A stretch of 10,531 bases of DNA, from positions 1-10,531 of the forward strand of contig DCDC01000078.1 in NCBI GenBank assembly GCA_002316225.1. Direction: 5' to 3'. Of the stretch, positions 1-6,374 are shown piece by piece. Below the pieces are notes generated by a model that worked only from the letters and a program-made list of their open reading frames with translations, made no database searches and was not told where the DNA came from. Made by a program: the position numbers and the translations under genes. The stretch comes from Firmicutes bacterium UBA1065 (GTDB taxonomy: Bacteria; Bacillota; Clostridia; Tissierellales; Sedimentibacteraceae). How positions within the stretch are numbered: position 1 is the first letter of the stretch; each line of letters starts with the position of its first letter.

Positions 1-102
1 TGATATTTTTATTATTTTTCAATAGGCAAGTCCACGGTTCCAGCCACTAATCGTGCTCTATAAAACAGTATAAGCAGCTGGCACCCTATGCAGCACAAAT
101 GC
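1..102. other. Unassigned edge sequence
   Basis: No open frame with a start, no RNA gene and no repeat family could be recognised here. All three forward frames hit stops within about 60 bases. A GCAGCTG/GCAGC near-repeat at 73-95 could form a small stem but has no recognisable context. It may hold the far end of a neighbouring gene or RNA lying outside the window. Confidence 0.3.
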
Positions 103-134
103 AAAAAAGGATCTCAAAATTTGAGATCCTTTCT
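103..134 (-). terminator. Intrinsic terminator of the CAP-domain gene
   Basis: On the minus strand a perfect inverted repeat (arms 120-132 and 106-118, AAAGGATCTCAAA type) is followed by a run of T's (108-103). It begins about 18 bases past the stop of the CAP gene, so it is the expected 3' end of that transcript. The plus strand downstream has only a weak T tract, so it works mainly for the minus strand. Confidence 0.85.
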
Positions 135-150
135 TTATGAGTAATTATGC

Positions 151-921
151 TTAATCTGTGAATATTTGTGTCCAATATGGTCTTCCGCTTGCATTTGTCG
201 CATAACCTACACCAATCTTATTAAAATTAGGTGAAAGGATATTTGCCCTGTGTCCTGATGAATTCATCCAGGCATTTACAACAATCTCAGGTGTAGCTTG
301 TCCTGCTGCGATGTTTTCACCCCATGCACGCCAGCTGATTCCGAATTGTCTTAACATATCTCCGGCACTTCCGTAGGTAGGTGACTGGTGGGCAAAGTAA
401 TTGTTAGTTGCCATGTCCTTTGATTTTGTTCTTGCTACGTTAGAAATTGCTGCATCCAGTTTTAATGCAGGCAAACCTGCTTTTTGTCTTTCAATATTTA
501 CAAGTTCTACTACTTTTTGTTCATATGTTAAATTTGACGAAGGAAGAGTTGTGTTGTTTTGTGTCGTAGAAGCCGGTTTTTCAACAGGTGCAGCAGGTTT
601 TTGCGTTGTAGCAGCCGGTTTCTCAACCGGAGTTGCCGGTTTTTCAACTGGAGCAGCCGGTTTCTGAGCCGGTGCTGCCGGTTTTTGTGTTTGTGCTGCC
701 GGTTTTTCAGCCGGCGCATATTGTTTTAATAACGCTTGCAAGTCAACTGTTTTTAAATCAACTACTTTACCGTTGATGGTAACCTTTTTGACGTTTTTTA
801 ATAAATCATTGAGATTATACTTATAATTTACGCTTGTACAATTTGTTGTTGCCGCAAAAGCTGACGTTGATGACAATGCCACTAATACAGCTAAGGTTAA
901 TGCAATAATTCTTTTTTTCAT
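151..921 (-). CDS. Secreted CAP-domain (YkwD-like) protein with Pro/Lys/Ala heptad linker
   Basis: A 256-residue exported protein. Residues 1-23 form a Sec signal peptide (MKKR, a hydrophobic core, then SAFA before the cleavage point). Residues 24-70 are a short N-terminal region. Residues 72-121 carry seven heptads of the form xKPAxxx. Residues about 135-256 are a CAP/SCP domain with the hallmarks FAHQSP (His178), GENIA (Glu202), SSGHRANIL (His224) and a YWTQIF end; these His/Glu residues line the CAP cavity. The ATG at 921 is chosen over a GTG at 933 because that GTG overlaps the AGGAG ribosome binding site (933-937) and the ATG directly begins the MKKR signal peptide; the spacing of 11 is a little long. 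Bacterial CAP proteins are usually cell-wall or extracellular proteins, often sporulation- or envelope-associated, of mostly unknown activity. The linker probably spans or binds cell wall. The gene is monocistronic. Family assignment is firm; function is not known. Confidence 0.92.
   Translation of the reverse strand: MKKRIIALTLAVLVALSSTSAFAATTNCTSVNYKYNLNDLLKNVKKVTINGKVVDLKTVDLQALLKQYAPAEKPAAQTQKPAAPAQKPAAPVEKPATPVEKPAATTQKPAAPVEKPASTTQNNTTLPSSNLTYEQKVVELVNIERQKAGLPALKLDAAISNVARTKSKDMATNNYFAHQSPTYGSAGDMLRQFGISWRAWGENIAAGQATPEIVVNAWMNSSGHRANILSPNFNKIGVGYATNASGRPYWTQIFTD
559..708 (-). repeat. 21-bp tandem repeat coding xKPAxxx heptads
   Basis: Seven in-frame 21-base units encode KPAA, KPAT or KPAS spaced exactly seven residues apart, with E or Q before each K and P/T/V/A/Q filling the rest. 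The units are diverged at DNA level (CCGGTTTTTC, CCGGTTTCTC and CCGGTTTTTG variants on the plus strand), so copy number probably varies between strains. It lies between the N-terminal region and the CAP domain and would form an extended, hydrophilic wall-spanning linker. Confidence 0.85.
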
Positions 922-955
922 TTCGTAATTCACTCCTATATAGTCTTAGATTTTT

Positions 956-978
956 AGAGACAGGTAAGACCTGTTTCT
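956..978 (-). other. 5' UTR stem-loop of the CAP gene
   Basis: Arms 956-965 (AGAGACAGGT) and 969-978 (ACCTGTTTCT) pair over 10 bp with one G-U and a 3-base loop. It lies between the predicted transcription start (about 1013) and the ribosome binding site (933-937) in the minus-strand message. No T tract follows on that strand, so it is not a terminator. It could stabilise the message or bind a regulator. Confidence 0.5.
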
Positions 979-1019
979 TAGAAACTATAGAACTTGTTAA
1001 TGAGCTCCGTCATGCTAAA

Positions 1020-1048
1020 ATTATAGCATCATATACCCTGTCTGAAAA
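1020..1048 (-). promoter_or_regulatory. Extended -10 promoter of the CAP gene
   Basis: On the minus strand: TTTTCA (1048-1043), a 17-base spacer, then TGC-TATAAT (TATAAT at 1025-1020, extended TG at 1028-1027). The perfect -10 with the TG extension offsets the weak -35. An inverted repeat ATGCTA/TAGCAT (1012-1017 and 1024-1029) straddles the -10 and could be an operator. Confidence 0.65.
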
Positions 1049-1225
1049 ACCCACAATAACTTTCTAAATTTCCAAATGTGGCAATAATATTACACATTTT
1101 TGCAAACAAAAGAAATAAATACAAAATTATTACAGTTACAAGGTCTTTTTTCAAAAATACTTAATAAAAGGTTAATTATTATGGTACCATATGTAAGGCC
1201 TTCAATTTATTGACACATTTACTTC

Positions 1226-1254
1226 TTGACAAGATTTCACATTTATATTATCAT
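1226..1254 (+). promoter_or_regulatory. SigA-type promoter of the tyrS T-box transcript
   Basis: TTGACA (1226-1231), a 17-base spacer and TATCAT (1249-1254). Transcription would begin near 1261, about 20 bases before T-box stem I. A second TTGACA at 1210-1215 has no -10 at a suitable distance. Confidence 0.7.
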
Positions 1255-1277
1255 TCCAATTAACACGTTATTTGACT

Positions 1278-1483
1278 ATGAAGGAGCTTAAGTAACACTT
1301 TGGTTACAATCCAGAGAGTGAACCGGCTGGTGAAAGGTTCACAGGACAAGGTGCGAAATACGACTCCGGAGTTCTGTGTGAAAAGCACAGCGGCTTACCT
1401 GACCGTTATATCAGCAAGAGGCGGCAGCAAATTAAGGTGGTACCACGGGTTATCTCGTCCTTTGGATGAGGTAACCCTTTCTT
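1278..1483 (+). ncRNA. Tyrosine T-box leader (tRNA-Tyr sensing attenuator)
   Basis: A complete T-box leader. Stem I opens at GAAGGAG (about 1280) and closes at CTCC (1364-1367). Inside it are AGTA (1291-1294), the AGAGAG motif (1313-1318), the GGCTGGTGAAAGG distal loop (1325-1337) and a specifier loop with TAC at 1359-1361, a Tyr codon. The conserved T-box sequence AAGGTGGTACCACGG lies at 1434-1448, and its TGGT bulge would pair with the 3' ACCA of uncharged tRNA-Tyr. It is followed by a 14-bp terminator hairpin. Uncharged tRNA-Tyr should stabilise the antiterminator and allow tyrS expression. The specifier and the downstream gene agree, which makes the call firm. A 61-codon frame overlapping this RNA is not a gene. 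Confidence 0.95.
1447..1483 (+). terminator. T-box regulated terminator
   Basis: Arms 1447-1460 and 1464-1477 form a 14-bp stem with two G-U pairs and a TTT loop, followed by TTTCTT. The 5' arm includes the last bases of the T-box motif, so terminator and antiterminator are mutually exclusive, as expected for this RNA class. Confidence 0.9.
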
Positions 1484-1542
1484 AATACTAGGGTATGAAA
1501 ACATGATTAATTATGAAAAACATAAACACAAGGAGGATCAAG

Positions 1543-2775
1543 ATGGAAAAAAGAAATGTTTTTGATGTATTAAAAGAAAGAGGATATATAGAGCAATGCA
1601 CTCATGAGGAAGAAATAAGGGAATTACTTGGCAAGGAATCCGTAACCTTCTATATAGGCTTTGATCCCACCGCAGACAGTCTTCACATAGGCCATTTCAT
1701 ACAGATAATGGTTATGTCCATCATGCAGCAGTACGGCCACAGACCTATAGCTTTGCTCGGGGACGGGACCACAATGATAGGGGACCCCAGTGACAGAACC
1801 GGAATGCGGTCCATCATGACCTTTGAAACCATAACCAAAAATGCTGAAAACTTTAAGAAGGTATTTGAGAAATTCCTTGATTTTTCGGATGGAATGGCCA
1901 TTATGCCAAGGAATTCGGAATGGCTCTTACCTTTGAATTATCTTGAATTCATGAGGGAAGTAGGTATCCATTTTACCATAAGTAAAATGATTGCGGCCGA
2001 GTGTTATAAAAACAGGATGGAGCAGGGCCTTACCTTTTTTGAATTCGGCTACATGCTCATGCAGGCTTATGACTTTTATATTTTGAATCAAAGATACAAC
2101 TGCAAGATGCAGTTGGGGGGGAACGACCAGTGGTCCAATATAATAGCCGGAGTTGATCTGATCAGGAAAAAGGCCGGAAGGCAGGTATATGGAATGACCT
2201 TTGCCTTATTGACCAACAGCGAAGGCAAGAAGATGGGGAAAACGGAAAAAGGAGCCTTGTGGCTTGACAGGAACAAAACCACACCCTATGAATTCTATCA
2301 ATACTGGAGAAACATCGATGATGCTGATGTAGAAAAATGTTTGGCCCTCCTTACTTTTTTACCCATGGATGAAGTCAGAAGATTAGGAGCCCTGGAGGGG
2401 GCCGAAAAGAACAAGGCAAAAGAAATCCTTGCTTTTGAAATAACTAAGATGATTCATTCGGAAGAAGACGCAATAAAGGCCCAGGAAGCAGCAAGAGCCT
2501 TGTTTGGAGGCGGAGCCGATTCAGAAAATATTCCCACTACTGAACTGACCAAGGCCGAATTGGGAGAAGGAATGACGGTCATCGACCTGATGTATAAGGC
2601 AGGCTTGATAAAATCAAAGAGCGAGGGAAGAAGGCTAATCGAGCAGGCAGGAGTTTCCGTAAATGATGCCGTTATAGACGATATAGGGGCAACAGTCAGC
2701 GAAAAAGACTTTGAAGAAGGAAAACTGATGTTAAAGAAAGGCAAGAAAACCTACCACAGGATAAAATTAGTATAA
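1543..2775 (+). CDS. tyrS: Tyrosyl-tRNA synthetase
   Basis: A 410-residue class I synthetase that attaches tyrosine to tRNA-Tyr in the cytoplasm. Visible signatures are the YIGFDPTADSLHIGH segment with HIGH at 48-51, the GGNDQW tyrosine/tRNA pocket segment, a KMSKS-type loop in the variant form KMGKT (230-234), and a C-terminal S4 RNA-binding domain (about 344-410). KxGKT rather than KMSKS is typical of one of the two bacterial TyrRS lineages, the TyrS form as opposed to TyrZ. The ATG at 1543 is chosen because AGGAGG (1531-1536) lies 6 bases before it; an in-frame ATG at 1513 lies upstream of that site and has none of its own. Length is normal and all key motifs are intact. It is expressed alone, under the tyrosine T-box, and closed by its own terminator. 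Confidence 0.97.
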   Translation: MEKRNVFDVLKERGYIEQCTHEEEIRELLGKESVTFYIGFDPTADSLHIGHFIQIMVMSIMQQYGHRPIALLGDGTTMIGDPSDRTGMRSIMTFETITKNAENFKKVFEKFLDFSDGMAIMPRNSEWLLPLNYLEFMREVGIHFTISKMIAAECYKNRMEQGLTFFEFGYMLMQAYDFYILNQRYNCKMQLGGNDQWSNIIAGVDLIRKKAGRQVYGMTFALLTNSEGKKMGKTEKGALWLDRNKTTPYEFYQYWRNIDDADVEKCLALLTFLPMDEVRRLGALEGAEKNKAKEILAFEITKMIHSEEDAIKAQEAARALFGGGADSENIPTTELTKAELGEGMTVIDLMYKAGLIKSKSEGRRLIEQAGVSVNDAVIDDIGATVSEKDFEEGKLMLKKGKKTYHRIKLV

Positions 2776-2782
2776 AACTTTC

Positions 2783-2815
2783 GGGGACGTGATAGTAAAA
2801 CCGTCCCTTTTGTTT
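2783..2815 (+). terminator. tyrS terminator
   Basis: GGGACG (2784-2789) pairs with CGTCCC (2802-2807) around a 12-base loop, followed by TTTTGTTT. It lies 8 bases past the tyrS stop. The long loop and the GGGGACG...CGTCCC form resemble the hairpin upstream of gltX. Confidence 0.7.
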
Positions 2816-2831
2816 ATTTATCTTAAAATTA

Positions 2832-2860
2832 TTAATACTTTAAGGAAAATATGGTAAAAT
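2832..2860 (+). promoter_or_regulatory. Promoter of tldDE
   Basis: TTAATA (2832-2837), a 17-base spacer and TAAAAT (2855-2860), with a TGG extended -10 just before it. It lies between the tyrS terminator and the tldD ribosome binding site and gives a leader of about 24 bases. Confidence 0.6.
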
Positions 2861-2890
2861 ACTCTTATCTTAGAAAAAAGGAGTGATAGT

Positions 2891-4282
2891 TTGCTGAATA
2901 AAAGTCTTATTGAAGACACCCTTGCGGCTGCTTTGTCCACCGGCGGTGATTTTGCTGAAATTTTTGTGGAGGACAGGACCAACAACGGAATTGTCATGAT
3001 AGGGGGCAAGGTGGAAAGCACCATGTCAGGAAGAGATTATGGCATAGGCATAAGGATCTTCAAAGGGTTCAACAGTGTTTATGCCTATACGAATAAATTC
3101 GACAAAGACACTTTGATTGATACGGCAAAAAAGGCTGCTAAAGCCCTTACGGGAAAAAATCCCAATATTATAATAGATCTTACCAAGACTGATGTTAAAA
3201 ACATAAATCCTGTTAAAATTGACCCCTCAAAAGTTGAAAAGACAAAAAAGGTCCAGGTAATGAAAAGGGCCTACGACACAGCCTTTAATTATGATGAGCT
3301 TATTACACAGGTTACCATTTCTTATACCGATTTTACCCAGAATATCATGGTGGCAAATTCCGAAGGTTTGTGGAAAGAAGATACCAGGGTCCGCTCAAGG
3401 CTGGGAATTTCATCGGTAGCCAGCAAGAACGGGGAAATGCAGTCGGGATTTTTAGGTCCCGGGGCAAGCAGGGGTTATGAATTTTTTGAAGACCTTGATA
3501 TAGATTATTATGCCAGGGAAGCTTCAAGAATTGCTCTTACAATGATTAATGCCAGGTACAGTCCCGGGGGCAGGATGCCCGTAATCATAGACAAGGGGTT
3601 CGGCGGAGTGATTTTTCATGAAGCATGCGGTCACGGCCTGGAAGCAACTTCCGTTGCCAAAGGCCTTTCCGTATTTGCCGGAAAAATCGGCCAGCAGATA
3701 GCCTCTCCCCTGGTTACAGCCATAGACGACGGGTCCATGCCCAACCAGTGGGGGTCCTATACCATAGATGACGAGGGAACTCAGTCACGGCGAAATGTCC
3801 TCATTGAAAAGGGAATTCTTAAGGGATATCTGGTTGACAAGCTGAACGGCAGAAGAATGAACATGGATGTGACAGGTTCTTCAAGGAGGCAGTCTTACAG
3901 GTTCCCACCCACATCACGCATGTCAAATACATATATAGACAAGGGAAGCTCAACACCGGAAGAAATAATTGCCAATACTGAAAGAGGTCTTTATGCTAAA
4001 CATATGGGGGGAGGGTCCGTAAACCCCAGCACCGGAGAATTTAACTTTGCCGTAATGGAAGGATATTTGATAGAAAACGGCAAAATTAAAGAACCTGTAA
4101 GGGGAGCTACCCTCATAGGCAAGGGTACGGAAGTCCTGAATAAAATAGACATGGTCGGGAACAATTTGGACCAAGGTCAAGGCATGTGCGGGTCAGTAAG
4201 CGGAAGCATACCTGCAAATGTAGGCCAGCCCATGATAAGGGTTTCCGAATTAACAGTAGGCGGAAGGGAAGGTGGACTTTAG
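2891..4282 (+). CDS. tldD: TldD family zinc metalloprotease subunit
   Basis: A 463-residue protein of the TldD/PmbA family, starting at a TTG placed 7 bases after AGGAG (2879-2883). The catalytic zinc motif HExxxH reads HEACGH at residues 243-248, and Cys433 in the C-terminal GMCG segment matches the third metal ligand of the family. The C-terminal NVGQPMIRVSELTVGG block is also typical. In characterised bacteria TldD is the protease subunit of a TldD-TldE heterodimer that threads and cleaves unfolded or small peptides, for example trimming ribosomally made peptides such as microcin B17 or degrading antitoxins. The tldE gene follows at once, overlapping by one base, so the pair is co-translated. 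I see no peptide precursor gene nearby, so the substrate is unknown. The segment after the Cys reads CGSVSG, whereas I recall CGKxGQ in the proteobacterial enzyme; this is a minor variation. Confidence 0.93.
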   Translation: MLNKSLIEDTLAAALSTGGDFAEIFVEDRTNNGIVMIGGKVESTMSGRDYGIGIRIFKGFNSVYAYTNKFDKDTLIDTAKKAAKALTGKNPNIIIDLTKTDVKNINPVKIDPSKVEKTKKVQVMKRAYDTAFNYDELITQVTISYTDFTQNIMVANSEGLWKEDTRVRSRLGISSVASKNGEMQSGFLGPGASRGYEFFEDLDIDYYAREASRIALTMINARYSPGGRMPVIIDKGFGGVIFHEACGHGLEATSVAKGLSVFAGKIGQQIASPLVTAIDDGSMPNQWGSYTIDDEGTQSRRNVLIEKGILKGYLVDKLNGRRMNMDVTGSSRRQSYRFPPTSRMSNTYIDKGSSTPEEIIANTERGLYAKHMGGGSVNPSTGEFNFAVMEGYLIENGKIKEPVRGATLIGKGTEVLNKIDMVGNNLDQGQGMCGSVSGSIPANVGQPMIRVSELTVGGREGGL

Positions 4283-5634
4283 TGGATATAAAGGCATTGA
4301 TTGATAAAATATTTGAAAAAGGCAGGGCAAGTGGTCTGGAAGATATGGAGGTTTATTATTCTGCCGGGACCAGCCTCACCCTTAAGGTTTTTCAAAAAGA
4401 ACTTGAAACCTACAACCTTTCGGAAGGGGAAGGCCTGTCCTTAAGGGGAGTCTATAGGGGCAAGATGGGATATTCCTACACCGAAAAGGCGGATGAATCT
4501 TCCATAGACCGTTTAGTCAAGGATGTTATAGAAAATGCAACAATAATAGATTCAGATGATGAAGAAGTCATCTTTGAAGGGTCAAAGGAATACAAGAAGG
4601 TTGATTCCTTTAATCCAAGCTTGTCTGAGGTAAGGGAAGAAGAAAAAATCGAGTTTGTCAAGAAGCTTGAAGAAGAAGCCTTTAATTTGGATGACCGGAT
4701 TGTATCTGTTCAGTCCTGCGTCTACGGTGACGGCTCGGGAGAAACAATTATGTCCAATACCAAGGGTCTTTACCTCCGGGATAAAAGCAACATTGCCTAT
4801 ACCTATATATCGGTGGTGGCAAAGGAAGGGGAAGATATCAAGACAGGTTTGGCCTACAGGACAGGCAATGATTTTAATAAATTCTATGCAAAGGAAATTG
4901 CAAGGGAAGCCGTGGAAGAGGCCCTGGCCCTTCTTGGCGCAAGCCCCGTAAAATCGGGGGACTACAAGGTCATTATCCGCAATTCTGCAGCAGCAGACTT
5001 ACTGGAAGCCTTTACGGGCATATTCTCTGCCGAAGCGGTGCAAAAAAATCTTTCCCTATTGAAGGGAAAACTAAACGAAAAAATCGCCAGTTCTGTATTC
5101 ACCCTGGTAGACGACCCTTACATGGAAGGGGGTCTTGCCTCCAGGTCCTTTGACGGGGAAGGGGTTGCCTGCAAATATAAGAAGGTTATTGACAAGGGAG
5201 TTTTAAAAACCTATCTGCACAATTTAAAAACAGCCAAGAAAGACGGGGTTGAAACAACCGGCAATGCCGGCAAGGATTCCTATAAATCATCCATAGGCAT
5301 ATCTCCCAGCAACTTCTATGTGGAAAAAGGAGAAAGAAACTTAAATGATATGATTGCAGACACAGACAAGGGAATCCTCATAACCGAACTGCAGGGTCTC
5401 CATTCGGGCTTGAATTCCATATCGGGAGATTTTTCTCTGGCAGCCCTGGGCTTCCTGATTGAAGAGGGGAAGATTTCAAGACCTGTTGACCAGATAACAG
5501 TTGCGGGCAATTACTTTGAAATGCTGAAAAATATTGAAGAGATAGGCTCAGACCTGAAGTTCGGCCTGCCTGGAGCTGCTTACATAGGGTCGCCTTCTTT
5601 GAAGATTAAGAAACTGTCAATTGCAGGAGAGTAA
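4282..5634 (+). CDS. tldE: TldE/PmbA family protein, inactive partner of TldD
   Basis: A 450-residue PmbA/TldE protein. The start is taken as the GTG at 4282, whose first base is the last base of the tldD stop (TAGTG), with GGAAGG (4267-4272) upstream. A longer frame from 4186 would lie inside tldD and adds a basic stretch foreign to the family. It shares the N-terminal and C-terminal TldD/PmbA folds (for example the FSLAALGFLIEEGK segment and the closing PGAAYIGSPSLKIKKLSIAGE region) but lacks the HExxxH zinc motif, as expected for the non-catalytic subunit. It should form the heterodimer with TldD and shape the peptide chamber. The TAGTG overlap implies translational coupling and matched amounts of the two subunits. 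Length is normal for the family. Confidence 0.92.
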   Translation: MDIKALIDKIFEKGRASGLEDMEVYYSAGTSLTLKVFQKELETYNLSEGEGLSLRGVYRGKMGYSYTEKADESSIDRLVKDVIENATIIDSDDEEVIFEGSKEYKKVDSFNPSLSEVREEEKIEFVKKLEEEAFNLDDRIVSVQSCVYGDGSGETIMSNTKGLYLRDKSNIAYTYISVVAKEGEDIKTGLAYRTGNDFNKFYAKEIAREAVEEALALLGASPVKSGDYKVIIRNSAAADLLEAFTGIFSAEAVQKNLSLLKGKLNEKIASSVFTLVDDPYMEGGLASRSFDGEGVACKYKKVIDKGVLKTYLHNLKTAKKDGVETTGNAGKDSYKSSIGISPSNFYVEKGERNLNDMIADTDKGILITELQGLHSGLNSISGDFSLAALGFLIEEGKISRPVDQITVAGNYFEMLKNIEEIGSDLKFGLPGAAYIGSPSLKIKKLSIAGE

Positions 5635-5651
5635 AAGAATAGGAAATTAAA

Positions 5652-5680
5652 AAAGGCAATCCCTTCGGATTGCCTTTCTT
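5652..5680. terminator. Two-way terminator between tldE and the DUF378 gene
   Basis: Arms AAAGGCAATCC (5652-5662) and GGATTGCCTTT (5667-5677) form an 11-bp stem with a CTTC loop. The plus strand continues CTTAA after the arm's three T's, while the minus strand runs into seven T's, so it can end both converging transcripts. The stop of the minus-strand gene lies at its right edge. Confidence 0.88.
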
Positions 5681-5876
5681 AATCGACCCTTTCCCGTTCG
5701 TTAAACAATAAAGTTATGCAGTATAAACCTGCCAAACCAACCAAACCGTAAACCAAGCGGCTGAATAGGGCTGTCTGGCCGCCAAAAATGGCTGCTACCA
5801 GGTCAAACTGGAATAAGGCTATCAGTCCCCAATTTATGGCTCCAATAATTACTAATAACAATGCAAATTTATCCAA
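5679..5876 (-). CDS. DUF378 family small membrane protein
   Basis: A 65-residue protein with two hydrophobic helices (about residues 5-22 and 37-58) separated by a loop. The opening DKFALLLVIIGAINWGLIALF, with its IGAINWGL core, is the hallmark of the DUF378 family (YuzA-like), which is common in Firmicutes and has no assigned function. Translation starts at a TTG; AGGAGG (5887-5892) lies 10 bases upstream, slightly long, but the preceding in-frame codon is a stop, so no earlier start exists. The gene is alone, converges on tldE, and shares a two-way terminator with it. It is most likely an integral inner-membrane protein. Confidence 0.85.
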   Translation of the reverse strand: MDKFALLLVIIGAINWGLIALFQFDLVAAIFGGQTALFSRLVYGLVGLAGLYCITLLFNERERVD

Positions 5877-5972
5877 TTATCAATATCCTCCTATGAATAT
5901 AATATAGGACTATTATTTCAAAAATTTTCTAAATTATGCATTATCTCAAAAAACTCTGAAATTCACAAATTA

Positions 5973-6001
5973 TTAACAAAAATTTTCAGGATGAATATAA
6001 T
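5973..6001 (+). promoter_or_regulatory. SigA-type promoter of the 90-residue membrane protein gene
   Basis: TTAACA (5973-5978), a 17-base spacer and a perfect TATAAT (5996-6001). The start of transcription would fall near 6008, giving a 30-base leader with AGGAGG at 6026-6031. This argues for vegetative expression rather than a sporulation sigma factor. Confidence 0.8.
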
Positions 6002-6037
6002 AAACTAAATCGTTATTTGATGATTAGGAGGTTATAT

Positions 6038-6310
6038 ATGGAGTGTAATAAATGTGAAGATGTTGTAGAAGTTAATGCTGATGCAAATGCTCAGTGCGAT
6101 TCTGTTCGGGGCATAAGGGGAAGAAGAGGAAGGAACATTAAAGGTCGTGACAGGGACCGGGTTTTAGGCACGGGCAATATTGATTCTTCCTTGTTGTTTT
6201 TCTTCTTGCTCCTGGTTGTCATAGTGAGTGAAAGTGACTGTGATATAGAATTTGAAACCTTGCTGTGGTTCTTCCTTTTACTGGTGGCATTATTCAACTT
6301 TTTTGACTGA
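6038..6310 (+). CDS. Small Arg-rich protein with duplicated Leu/Phe-rich membrane segment
   Basis: A 90-residue protein of unknown function. The ATG at 6038 follows AGGAGG by 6 bases; an upstream in-frame ATG (6020) precedes that site and is rejected. Residues 1-20 are acidic with a CxxC pair (Cys3, Cys6) and Cys20. Residues 24-41 are strongly basic, with eight Arg and one Lys. The C-terminal half contains two similar hydrophobic blocks, SSLLFFFLLLVVIV (50-63) and ETLLWFFLLLVALF (73-86), separated by an acidic ESDCDIEFE linker that carries Cys68. The blocks look like an internal duplication and would each span or enter the membrane. I recall similar FFFLLLV blocks in small clostridial hypothetical proteins, some sporulation-linked, but cannot assign a family. 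It has its own strong promoter and terminator. Confidence 0.75.
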   Translation: MECNKCEDVVEVNADANAQCDSVRGIRGRRGRNIKGRDRDRVLGTGNIDSSLLFFFLLLVVIVSESDCDIEFETLLWFFLLLVALFNFFD

Positions 6311-6342
6311 TTTATCTTTTAAAATTGTCCAAACATAAAAAT

Positions 6343-6373
6343 CCTGCTTGATTCTTCAAGCAGGTTTAATTTT
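6343..6373. terminator. Two-way terminator between the small membrane protein gene and the HesB-like gene
   Basis: CCTGCTTGA (6343-6351) pairs with TCAAGCAGG (6356-6364). The plus strand continues TTTAATTTT; the minus strand continues ATTTTTATG. It therefore ends the plus-strand small gene and, on the other strand, the HesB-like gene and probably the whole transport operon. The stop of the HesB-like gene lies about 11 bases away. Confidence 0.85.
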
Positions 6374-6374
6374 G

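Larger units (their letters stand above)
922..1225. other. Divergent intergenic region between the CAP gene and tyrS
   Basis: About 300 bases without a gene. The left part holds the CAP gene leader: ribosome binding site 933-937, a hairpin at 956-978 and a promoter at 1020-1048. From 1050 to 1225 the DNA is very AT-rich and I see no open frame, RNA or clear operator. The tyrS promoter begins at 1226. Confidence 0.6.

Noticed and set aside
559..708. CRISPR-like repeat array
   Set aside because: The units are contiguous, in frame and without unique spacers; they encode protein heptads.
401..719. Open frames opposite and alongside the CAP gene repeats
   Set aside because: Low-complexity shadows of the 21-base repeat; no ribosome binding site and no family features.
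1300..1485. 61-codon frame on the plus strand
   Set aside because: It lies wholly inside the T-box leader and ends in its terminator; the sequence is explained by the RNA.
1513..1542. Upstream start for tyrS
   Set aside because: It precedes the AGGAGG site and adds ten residues foreign to TyrRS; the ATG at 1543 has proper spacing.
4186..4281. Extended N-terminus of tldE
   Set aside because: It would overlap tldD by almost 100 bases in another frame and has no ribosome binding site; the GTG at 4282 fits the TAGTG coupling and family length.
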